Shown piece after piece: positions 1 to 5,859 of a DNA stretch of 7,440 nucleotides. A program made the translations under genes and the position numbers. The DNA is from an uncultured Atopobiaceae bacterium. Lineage in GTDB: Bacteria; Actinomycetota; Coriobacteriia; Coriobacteriales; Atopobiaceae. The notes under the pieces are model-generated. The model saw nothing but the letters and a program-made list of their open reading frames with translations, did no database searches and was not told where the DNA came from. The stretch spans positions 1-7,440 of the forward strand of contig CAMYZR010000060.1 in the NCBI GenBank assembly GCA_947303905.1, read 5' to 3'. Position 1 is the stretch's first letter. The number at the start of each line of letters is the position of its first letter.

Positions 1-823
1 CGATGCGGCGGGAGCGCTCGAGGATCCTGTCGGCGTGGGCCAGGGCGTAGGCTGCCACGGCCTCGTCGAACATGCCGCAGCTGATCAGGTCGTAGTCACG
101 ATGCGAGAGCAGGTCGTGGCGCAGCTCCTCGCTCTTGGTGATGCACCATCCCAGGCGGATGCCGGCAAGGCTCCAGACCTTGGACATCGAGGAGGTCACC
201 ACGGCCTTGTCGTACAGGTCGATGGGGCTTGTGGTGAAGGCGTCGTCATCCTGCACGAGCAGACGGTAGACCTCGTCGCACATGTCGACGATCACCTGCA
301 GCTCCTCGGCAGAGAGCAGCGCACCGGTGGGGTTGTCGGGGTTGTTGATGCAGATGAGCTTGGTGTGCTCGTCGCAGAGTGCCTCGAGCTTGACGGGGTC
401 CACGTGGTAGTGGTCCTCCTTCTCGAGGTGCAGCAGCTTGAGCTTGGCGCCACACATCTCGGGGATGGAGTAGAGCTGCTGGTAGGTGGGCATGATCGAG
501 ACCACGTGGTCGCCAGGGTTGACGAGCGTGGAGAGCACCAGGTAGTTTGCGCCGGCGGCTCCGTGGGTGGGGATGATGTGCTCGGGCCTGACGGTCTCGT
601 AGAGGCCGCAGACGCCCTCGAGGAACTCCGGGTTGCCCTCGATGTGGCCGTAGGTGAGGCGACGGGTCGCGAAGTCTGCCATGAACTCGTCACGCGAGCC
701 GCCGCACAGCTCAAAGAGCTGGTCCAACGTCGCCGAGTACGTGCAGGTCTCGGCCACGTTGTAGCGGCACTTGGTCTCCCACTCGTTCATCCACTGCTCG
801 ACCTTGAAGTCCTTGATCTGCAT
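1..823 (-). CDS. PLP-dependent class I/II aminotransferase, C-terminus cut by window edge
   Basis: Reading from ATG at 823 gives 274 residues before the window ends, so the C-terminal domain is missing. The fold-type I aminotransferase signatures are in order: an N-terminal YGHIEGNPEF stretch, THGAAGAN near residue 88, PTYQQLYSIPE near 112, NNPDNPTGA at 160-168, CDEVYR at 182-187, and SSMSK with the probable PLP lysine at K215, followed by LAGIRLGW. A ribosome site (AAAGGAA, 831-837) lies 7 nt before the ATG. The gene starts 29 bp after the ornithine cyclodeaminase-like gene stops, so the two are probably co-transcribed. It resembles the aminotransferases often annotated as capreomycidine-synthase-like, but the substrate is unknown. 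Odd: NPTG to DEVY is 19 residues from N to D, against about 28 in AspAT-type relatives, so roughly nine residues (normally the strand before the PLP-contacting Asp) are absent without breaking the frame. Activity is therefore uncertain. Family confidence is high, function low. Confidence 0.9.
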   Translation of the reverse strand, partial: MQIKDFKVEQWMNEWETKCRYNVAETCTYSATLDQLFELCGGSRDEFMADFATRRLTYGHIEGNPEFLEGVCGLYETVRPEHIIPTHGAAGANYLVLSTLVNPGDHVVSIMPTYQQLYSIPEMCGAKLKLLHLEKEDHYHVDPVKLEALCDEHTKLICINNPDNPTGALLSAEELQVIVDMCDEVYRLLVQDDDAFTTSPIDLYDKAVVTSSMSKVWSLAGIRLGWCITKSEELRHDLLSHRDYDLISCGMFDEAVAAYALAHADRILERSRRI

Positions 824-852
824 GATGCGCTTCCTTTCTGCAACGGTACTGT

Positions 853-1875
853 CTAGAGTGCGGCCACGACTCCGAGCCCAGCCTCAGCGGCGCGCTCGAA
901 GGCGATCTTGCTCGCGGCGAGGTCCTGGACGGCGATTCCTGATGTGTCGAAGACCGTGATCTGGTCGTCAGACGTGCGTCCGGCCGCCTTGCCCGCGATG
1001 ACCTCGCCAAGCTCTGCGACGATGTCCTCGGGCTTGATGACGCCCTCGCTCACCGGCACCTCGAGCTCGCCGGAGGAGACCGACTGCGCACGGTCGTCCA
1101 CAAAGAGTCGCGCCACGGCGACCAGCGCGCTCTCGAGCTCCTGCTTCCCGGGCATGTCGGCCCCCACGCACGACACATGCGTCCCCGGGCGAAGCCACGC
1201 ACGCTTGATGATGGGTGCCGTTGCGGGGGTCACGGTCACGATGGCATCCGCCGCACCAGCCGCCCGCTCTCCGTCGCCAACGGCAACCAGCTCGAAGGAG
1301 CGCTCGACGCCGGCCGCGGAGAGGAGCGCCGAGACCGCCTCGCGCATCTGCTCAACGCGCTCGACGGGAGCCTCTGCGCACTTGGGGTCCCAGACCTCCA
1401 CATGGGTGATCGTGGGGCAGGCCACCAGGGAAGCCGCGACCATGAAGGTGCTCATATGGCCAGCTCCCGCAACCAGAAGTCTAGCCGTGTCCTTGCGCGC
1501 GAGCCACTTGATGCCAAGGGCGGCAGCCGCACCGGTCCTGAGACCGGTGATGGCGCTCGCATTGAGCAGTGCGAGAGGCGCTCCCGTTCTGTCATCGCAG
1601 ATGAGCGTGGTGCCATAGATCTCCAGCAGGCCTTGGGCGGGATTGCCGGAGAACCACGCGGTCAGCTTCAGGCCAAAGAGGTCGCTGCCCGCCAGACGTC
1701 CCGAACGGATGTCCATGTCCGAGACGCCCTCCTCGAACGACTCGTAGACCATCGGCCAGGCAAGGCCGGTGCCCTCCGCCTTCTGGCGATAGGCGTCCTC
1801 GACCGCCTCGAGCGCATCGTTGATGGTAAAGACCTGCTGGATGTCAGCGGCAGAGAGGACTCGCACGGTTGCCAT
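853..1875 (-). CDS. ornithine cyclodeaminase / mu-crystallin family NAD(P)-dependent protein
   Basis: A complete 340-residue protein of normal family length. The family as a whole includes ornithine cyclodeaminase, alanine dehydrogenase, ketimine reductases and amino-acid dehydrogenases, all acting on alpha-amino or imino acids with NAD(P)H. Visible signatures are GLKLTAW (68-74), GLRTGAAAALG (111-121), a Rossmann loop VAGAGHMS (135-142), CVGADMPGKQEL (236-247) and FDTSGIAVQDLAAS (309-322). D240 in the GADMPGK motif matches the position of the acidic catalytic residue of bacterial ornithine cyclodeaminase. The dinucleotide loop is GAGHMS rather than the common GxGxQA, which suggests a divergent specificity. 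I chose ATG 1875 over the upstream ATG at 1893 because AGGAGG sits just before 1875 and would lie inside the longer reading. First gene of an operon with the aminotransferase; substrate not determinable, and lysine or 2,3-diamino acids are as possible as ornithine. Confidence 0.9.
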   Translation of the reverse strand: MATVRVLSAADIQQVFTINDALEAVEDAYRQKAEGTGLAWPMVYESFEEGVSDMDIRSGRLAGSDLFGLKLTAWFSGNPAQGLLEIYGTTLICDDRTGAPLALLNASAITGLRTGAAAALGIKWLARKDTARLLVAGAGHMSTFMVAASLVACPTITHVEVWDPKCAEAPVERVEQMREAVSALLSAAGVERSFELVAVGDGERAAGAADAIVTVTPATAPIIKRAWLRPGTHVSCVGADMPGKQELESALVAVARLFVDDRAQSVSSGELEVPVSEGVIKPEDIVAELGEVIAGKAAGRTSDDQITVFDTSGIAVQDLAASKIAFERAAEAGLGVVAAL

Positions 1876-1885
1876 TGCTCCTCCT
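1876..1885 (-). promoter_or_regulatory. ribosome binding site deciding the start of the cyclodeaminase-family gene
   Basis: The minus strand reads AGGAGGAGCA directly before ATG at 1875. The AGGAGG core (1880-1885) is a near-perfect anti-Shine-Dalgarno match with a short 4-nt spacing. It falls between the upstream in-frame ATG (1893) and ATG 1875, which argues for the downstream start and a protein beginning MATVRVL. Confidence 0.7.
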
Positions 1886-1974
1886 AGACTCATTGGGCTT
1901 TAGGTTGGCTACAGCTTACGGAACCCCCTGCCGCTTACCAAGAGTCGACTTTTGTACATAGTTATAATCATCTG

Positions 1975-1984
1975 AAGATATCTT
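1975..1984. promoter_or_regulatory. 10-bp palindrome AAGATATCTT, possible operator
   Basis: A perfect palindrome lies in the AT-rich divergent region, at the predicted transcription start of the minus-strand operon. A dimeric regulator such as the adjacent PucR-type protein could bind here. This is inference: no second copy is visible in the gap, and a 10-bp palindrome in AT-rich DNA can occur by chance. Confidence 0.25.
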
Positions 1985-1990
1985 TGGTCA

Positions 1991-2020
1991 TTTATCCCAA
2001 TTAGAGATTCTTTGCGTCAA
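1991..2020 (-). promoter_or_regulatory. candidate sigma-70-type promoter for the cyclodeaminase-aminotransferase operon
   Basis: On the minus strand TTGACG (2015-2020, five of six to TTGACA) is followed after 18 nt by GATAAA (1991-1996, four of six to TATAAT). Transcription would begin near 1984 and leave a leader of about 110 nt before ATG 1875. The assignment rests on consensus similarity only. I found no equally convincing -35/-10 pair for the divergent regulator gene, although TAAAAT (2039-2044), TATATT (2054-2059) and TATAAA (2065-2070) lie upstream of it. Confidence 0.45.
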
Positions 2021-2083
2021 CTCTTTTGTCTATTCATCTAAAATGCGTTCATCTATATTTGCTATATAAACAACGGTGATGTG

Positions 2084-3250
2084 ATGCCTTACACAGTTTC
2101 GGACTTCGTCAACAGCCATAGCTCTTCGGTGCGCCTCCTGGCTGGCCAGGGCGGCTTCGCACGACCCATTGACGAGGTGGGCATCCTCGACTACGAGCTG
2201 GTGCCAGGACTCAAGTCGCGCTATCAGCGTACCAACTTCTATGAGGGGCAGCTCGTGCTCTCCACGTTTCTGTACGCACGCGACAACCCCTTCCTCATCA
2301 CCGATGCGGTCAAGTACCTGGTGTCCGTCGGCGCCTCCGCCCTCATCGTCAAGAACGTCTTTCACCTCGAGATACCTGACGCGGCGCTCCGCTTTGCCAA
2401 CGCCCGCAATCTCCCGGTGCTGCTCGTGACCGACGATCGCTTCTACTTTGACGAGGTCATCCTCGAGGTGGGCCTGCGCGTGCACGAGCTCGAGCGATCC
2501 TCGTTTGCCCAGCGCGAGATTGACGCCCTCCTCGATGAGCGGAATGACGAGACCGCGGTGCTCTCCCACGCAAAGCGGCTCAATCCCTCCTTTGACGACG
2601 AGCTTGCGGCGATCTACGTGCACTCGGATGGTGGCCTGAACCAGGATACGACGCTGGGTCCGCTGCAGGGCATGGTTGGCGTGCGAGACCTCGTCTGCAG
2701 CTTTGACCAGGGAATCCTCGTCGTCATCTCTGCAGACCCCCTATCGGTAAGGCAGGTGCAGGATGCGCTTGCGCGCCTCCAGGAGCGCCTCGCGGACGTC
2801 GAAGGCGTGCTCAGCATCGGTGTGAGCGAGGTACATCAGGGAATCTCCTCGCTTGCGCTTGTCATTCTCGAGGCAATCCACGCAGCCCGCATCGCGGAGC
2901 TCAAGGGTCAGCCAACCGTCAGCTACAGGGACCTCGGGACGCTCCGCGTGCTGCTCCCCCATGCCACCTCGCCCGCGATGCGGTCGTTCGAACGCCAGGT
3001 CATGGAGCCGCTGCGCGACTTTGACACCGAGCACAACGCTCAGCTCGAGCGTACGCTGGCCACCTTCCTGGAGTCCGGCCGCTCGCTCGCCAAGACGGCA
3101 GAGGCGCTCAGCACTCATCCGAACACCGTCCGGTATCGCATGAGGCAGATTCAGCAGGCAACCGGCCTCGACTGGCAGAGGCCGCAGGACATGGAGCAGC
3201 TCTCCCTAGCGCACTCCATCGGGGTGGCGCGCGAGGTGGCTTGGCGATAG
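2084..3250 (+). CDS. PucR/CdaR-family transcriptional regulator
   Basis: A 388-residue protein with the three-part layout of this family. An N-terminal PucR-type ligand domain covers about residues 5-127 (VGILDYELVPGLKSRY, ASALIVKN, NLPVLLV). A degenerate GGDEF-like middle domain covers about 165-275 and includes LSIGVSEVHQGISSL. A C-terminal PucR-type helix-turn-helix covers about 305-365, with the diagnostic THPNTVRYRMRQIQQATGLDW at 344-364. Family members usually activate purine, amino-acid or sugar-acid catabolic genes in response to a metabolite. Start: GTG 2081 and ATG 2084 are adjacent and in frame; I prefer ATG, with a weak GGTGA (2075-2079) upstream. It is divergent from the cyclodeaminase/aminotransferase operon across about 200 bp, the usual arrangement for a local regulator, so it probably controls that operon and perhaps itself. 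Ligand unknown. Confidence 0.9.
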   Translation: MPYTVSDFVNSHSSSVRLLAGQGGFARPIDEVGILDYELVPGLKSRYQRTNFYEGQLVLSTFLYARDNPFLITDAVKYLVSVGASALIVKNVFHLEIPDAALRFANARNLPVLLVTDDRFYFDEVILEVGLRVHELERSSFAQREIDALLDERNDETAVLSHAKRLNPSFDDELAAIYVHSDGGLNQDTTLGPLQGMVGVRDLVCSFDQGILVVISADPLSVRQVQDALARLQERLADVEGVLSIGVSEVHQGISSLALVILEAIHAARIAELKGQPTVSYRDLGTLRVLLPHATSPAMRSFERQVMEPLRDFDTEHNAQLERTLATFLESGRSLAKTAEALSTHPNTVRYRMRQIQQATGLDWQRPQDMEQLSLAHSIGVAREVAWR

Positions 3251-3270
3251 CCGTAGGCCAGCGGCCTATC
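3246..3270. terminator. weak stem-loop between convergent genes
   Basis: TAGGCC (3254-3259) and GGCCTA (3263-3268) form a 6-bp stem with a 3-nt loop. An alternative pairing of GATAG (3246-3250) with CTATC (3266-3270) plus CCG/CGG with one bulge also exists. It lies at the regulator's stop codon and 16-40 bp from the methyltransferase stop, so it could serve either. No T-run follows on either strand, so intrinsic termination is uncertain. Confidence 0.3.
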
Positions 3271-3285
3271 CTGGGCTTGGCATGC

Positions 3286-4029
3286 CTACAGCTTCCGCAG
3301 CACCACGTAGCGGTTGAGGTTCCCCAGCCTACCGTCCGCCGAGAAGCGCGCGACCTCGCTCACCGCTGACGGAAGCGCCTTGACGAGCCCGTCGATCTCC
3401 CGTTCGGTGAAGCTGTGGCAGTAGCGCGCCACGTCGGTGCGGTCCTGCCATCCCAGCAGGTAGTCGCCCTCGTGTCCGCCCTCGACCGGCCTGGCCTTCT
3501 CGCGCAGGCGCACGTCGTGCATGAACTGCCAGTACGACACCGCCACGTATCCGCCGTCGCGCACGTGCGCAAGCAGCGCCTCGAGCACCTGCAGACGATG
3601 CTCCGGCAGGGGCACGTGATGCATGAAGCCGAAGCAGACGGCCAAATCGCAGGCGGGAGCCACGAGCGAGTCAACGAGGTCGTCTCCCGCATAGAGCGTG
3701 TCCATCACGTCCAGGTGCTGGTAGGAGACCGAGGCGTTGGGATGCATCGCATAGAGGGGCCGCTCCCCTCGTGCCACCAAGTCGTCGCAGCTGTCGATGG
3801 CCCAGGCCTGCACGTCAAGTCCCTGCTGCGCCAAGAAGCGCTCAAAGCGGAGGTTGCCGCAGGCGATGTCCAGCACCTCCAGGCTCTCGCGCCCGCCAAG
3901 GTCGACCTCGTCCATCATGCGCAACCAGCCCGGCCACGCCGACTCGCGCGTGGCCGAGAAGCACGGGCTGACCTCCTGGTAGAAGGTGCTTGTGAGCTGA
4001 CTCAGGTGCTGTGCCGTCTTTACGTCCAT
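3286..4029 (-). CDS. class I SAM-dependent methyltransferase, Trm9/ALKBH8-like (putative tRNA wobble-uridine methyltransferase)
   Basis: A 247-residue protein. The SAM-binding motif I is VLDIACGNLRF (52-62), an acidic residue ending strand 2 is D79, and FGFMHHVPLPEHRLQVLEAL (133-152) is followed by VRDGGYVAVSYWQF. The N-terminal FYQEVSPCFSATRESAWPGW (16-35) and the C-terminal RYCHSFTEREIDGL (202-215) with a closing NLNRYVVLRK match, in order, the characteristic segments of Trm9 and the ALKBH8 methyltransferase domain as I remember them (Y.EIAPHFS.TR...WP, then YH.F.EGEL). Those enzymes methylate cm5U34 in tRNA to mcm5U34. The gene is head-to-head with elp3, whose product makes cm5U34 in other organisms, which supports the same pathway. 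Start: ATG 4029 lies 6 nt after a TATACT box with no ribosome site, so the mRNA is probably leaderless; an upstream start at 4182 would run antisense through elp3. Methyltransferase class is secure; tRNA substrate is inference. Confidence 0.85.
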   Translation of the reverse strand: MDVKTAQHLSQLTSTFYQEVSPCFSATRESAWPGWLRMMDEVDLGGRESLEVLDIACGNLRFERFLAQQGLDVQAWAIDSCDDLVARGERPLYAMHPNASVSYQHLDVMDTLYAGDDLVDSLVAPACDLAVCFGFMHHVPLPEHRLQVLEALLAHVRDGGYVAVSYWQFMHDVRLREKARPVEGGHEGDYLLGWQDRTDVARYCHSFTEREIDGLVKALPSAVSEVARFSADGRLGNLNRYVVLRKL

Positions 4030-4033
4030 GAAG

Positions 4034-4045
4034 CAAGTATACTTG
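4034..4045. promoter_or_regulatory. palindromic bidirectional -10 element shared by the methyltransferase gene and elp3
   Basis: CAAGTATACTTG is a perfect 12-bp palindrome in the 22-bp gap between the two start codons. It places TATACT (five of six to TATAAT) on the plus strand at 4038-4043 and on the minus strand at 4036-4041. The distance from box to ATG is 8 nt for elp3 (ATG 4052) and 6 nt for the methyltransferase (ATG 4029), so transcripts would begin at or within a couple of bases of the start codons. No Shine-Dalgarno sequence precedes either gene, as expected for leaderless mRNAs. I see no convincing -35 on either side. Confidence 0.6.
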
Positions 4046-4051
4046 GCAACC

Positions 4052-5821
4052 ATGGAAGAGGCTTTGCGAGAGATCATTCGCGCGCTTAAGGCGGGAGACG
4101 AACCGCTCGATGCCGCATGGCTCGACCGGCTGCTGAGAAGGATCAGCCGCGCCAAGCATGAGAGCACCCGCAGCGTCACCAAACGTAAGCTTCTGCCCTT
4201 CTACCTTGCCATTAAGGCACATGACGAGGAGCGCTGGCGCTCTTGGGACATCGACGATGCCACCGAGCACGAGCTGCTGCGGCTGCTCAAGGTCAAGCCC
4301 CGGCGCACCGCCTCCGGTGTTGCGACGATCACGGTGATCACCAAGCCCTGGCCCTGCTCGAGTGACTGCCTCTATTGCCCCAACGACGTTCGCATGCCCA
4401 AGAGCTATCTGGCCGACGAGCCCGCCTGCCAGCGGGCCGAGCGCAACTACTTCGATCCCGACCTGCAGGTCCGCTCTCGTCTGGTGGCCCTGCGCGAGAT
4501 GGGACACGTGACCGACAAGGTGGAGCTCATCATCCTCGGCGGAACGTGGAGCGACTATCCCCGCAGCTACCAGCTCTGGTTCGTGCGCGAGCTCTTTCGC
4601 GCTGTCAACGACTTTGGCGGACGCGGGTATGCCGGGGACAGCCCCGAGGGGCGCGACCGCCGCTACCGGGCGTGTGGCTTCACGCATGACACGGCCGAGC
4701 TCGAGAGGCGCACGTCCGCCCTGCAGCGTGAGGTCAATGCCGGCGAGTTGACCTATAACGAGGCGATCGGCCGGATCGGGCGCCGCGACGAGTGGGTGCA
4801 GGCCGCCAGCTGGCAGACCGCCACGGCGCAGGAGCTGGAGTGCGAGCATCGCTACAACGAGGATGCCGCGCATCGCGTGGTGGGGCTCACCATCGAGACG
4901 CGCCCCGACCTCATCACCCCCACCAGTGCCCGCGAGATGCGCGAGCTGGGCTGCACCAAGATCCAGATGGGCATCCAGAGCCTCGACCAGCGCATCCTCG
5001 AGATCAACCATCGTCACGTGAGCATCGGGCAGATCGAGGAGGCCTTCTCGGCCCTGCGTCTGGCGGGCTTCAAGATCCAGGTGCACTTCATGGCAAACCT
5101 GCTGGGATCGACGCCCGATGCGGATGCCGCAGACTACCTGCGCCTGGTGAGCGACGAGCGCTTCCTTCCGGACGAGGTCAAGCTCTATCCCTGCTGTCTG
5201 GTGGAGAGCTCGCGGCTCGGCGCGTGCTATAAGACGGGTGCCTGGCAGCCCTATGCCGAGGACGACCTCGTCGACCTCCTGGTGGCGGACACGCTCGCGA
5301 CGCCGGCCTACACGCGCATATCGCGCATGATTCGCGACATCTCGTCCACTGACATCGTGGCTGGCAACAAGAAGACCAACTTGCGCCAGATGGTGGAGGC
5401 GCGCATCGGCGACGCAGGTGCCGACATGCGCGAGGTTGCCACCAGCGACGTCGCCCTCTCCGACCTGCGGCTTGACTGCGTGAGCTACCACACTACCGTC
5501 AGTGACGAGCGCTTCCTGCAGTGGGTGACGCCAGAGGGTCGCATCGCCGGGTTCCTGCGGCTGTCGCTGCCCATGACGGGGGCGGAGGCCATGATTCGCG
5601 AGGTTCACGTGTACGGACGCGTCGCAGGACTCGGAGAGTCCGAGCGCGGGGGCGCGCAGCATGCCGGACTGGGAAGGGCGCTCGTCGAGGAGGCATGCCA
5701 CCGTGCGCATGAAGCCGGGTATGGTGCCGTCAACGTGATCAGCGCGGTGGGCACGCGCAACTACTACCGTGGACTCGGCTTTGCCGACGCCGGGCTCTAC
5801 CAACGGCGAGTCCTGGCATGA
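4052..5821 (+). CDS. elp3: Elp3-family tRNA U34 carboxymethyltransferase (radical SAM + GNAT)
   Basis: A complete 589-residue Elp3. Elp3 uses a radical SAM centre and acetyl-CoA to put a carboxymethyl group on C5 of the wobble uridine of tRNA. The 4Fe-4S cysteines are C102, C106 and C109 (CSSDCLYC). Further family blocks are ILGGTWSDYP (161-170), VVGLTIETRPD (276-286), KIQMGIQSLDQ (303-313), DEVKLYP (374-380), IVAGNKKTNLRQ (435-446), and a C-terminal GNAT domain with IREVHVYG (515-522), QHAGLGRALVEEA (536-548) and GTRNYYRGLGF (567-577). About 90 residues separate the GGT block region (after 185) from VGLTIETRPD, roughly 65-70 more than in human ELP3. Start: ATG 4052 follows a TATACT box by 8 nt with no ribosome site; ATG 4028, in frame, would add eight residues but lies upstream of that box. 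No other Elongator subunit is nearby, as usual for bacterial and archaeal Elp3. Confidence 0.95.
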   Translation: MEEALREIIRALKAGDEPLDAAWLDRLLRRISRAKHESTRSVTKRKLLPFYLAIKAHDEERWRSWDIDDATEHELLRLLKVKPRRTASGVATITVITKPWPCSSDCLYCPNDVRMPKSYLADEPACQRAERNYFDPDLQVRSRLVALREMGHVTDKVELIILGGTWSDYPRSYQLWFVRELFRAVNDFGGRGYAGDSPEGRDRRYRACGFTHDTAELERRTSALQREVNAGELTYNEAIGRIGRRDEWVQAASWQTATAQELECEHRYNEDAAHRVVGLTIETRPDLITPTSAREMRELGCTKIQMGIQSLDQRILEINHRHVSIGQIEEAFSALRLAGFKIQVHFMANLLGSTPDADAADYLRLVSDERFLPDEVKLYPCCLVESSRLGACYKTGAWQPYAEDDLVDLLVADTLATPAYTRISRMIRDISSTDIVAGNKKTNLRQMVEARIGDAGADMREVATSDVALSDLRLDCVSYHTTVSDERFLQWVTPEGRIAGFLRLSLPMTGAEAMIREVHVYGRVAGLGESERGGAQHAGLGRALVEEACHRAHEAGYGAVNVISAVGTRNYYRGLGFADAGLYQRRVLA

Positions 5822-5822
5822 A

Positions 5823-5851
5823 AGCGGGCTGCAGGTATCCCGCAGCCCGCT
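5823..5851. terminator. strong hairpin between convergent elp3 and lipoprotein genes
   Basis: AGCGGGCTGC (5823-5832) and GCAGCCCGCT (5842-5851) pair perfectly over 10 bp around a 9-nt loop. The hairpin begins 1 nt after the elp3 stop and ends 8 nt before the lipoprotein stop, so it can terminate both. T-tracts are poor on both strands (the minus strand has only a short TTT after the stem), so termination may be partly factor-dependent. Confidence 0.7.
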
Positions 5852-5859
5852 AGTGTTCA

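Noticed and set aside
35..856. Plus-strand open frame of 273 codons
   Set aside because: It is the codon-register antisense of the aminotransferase, whose minus-strand translation shows all family motifs; the His/Val/Leu-rich product resembles no protein.
908..1887. Plus-strand open frames (908-1618, 1177-1887) opposite the cyclodeaminase-family gene
   Set aside because: Shadow frames with biased composition; the minus-strand gene has clear motifs over the whole stretch.
4030..4182. 51-residue N-terminal extension of the methyltransferase
   Set aside because: It would run antisense through the start of elp3, is Ser/Arg/Leu-rich shadow sequence, and lies upstream of the palindromic -10 element; ATG 4029 gives the normal Trm9-like N-terminus.
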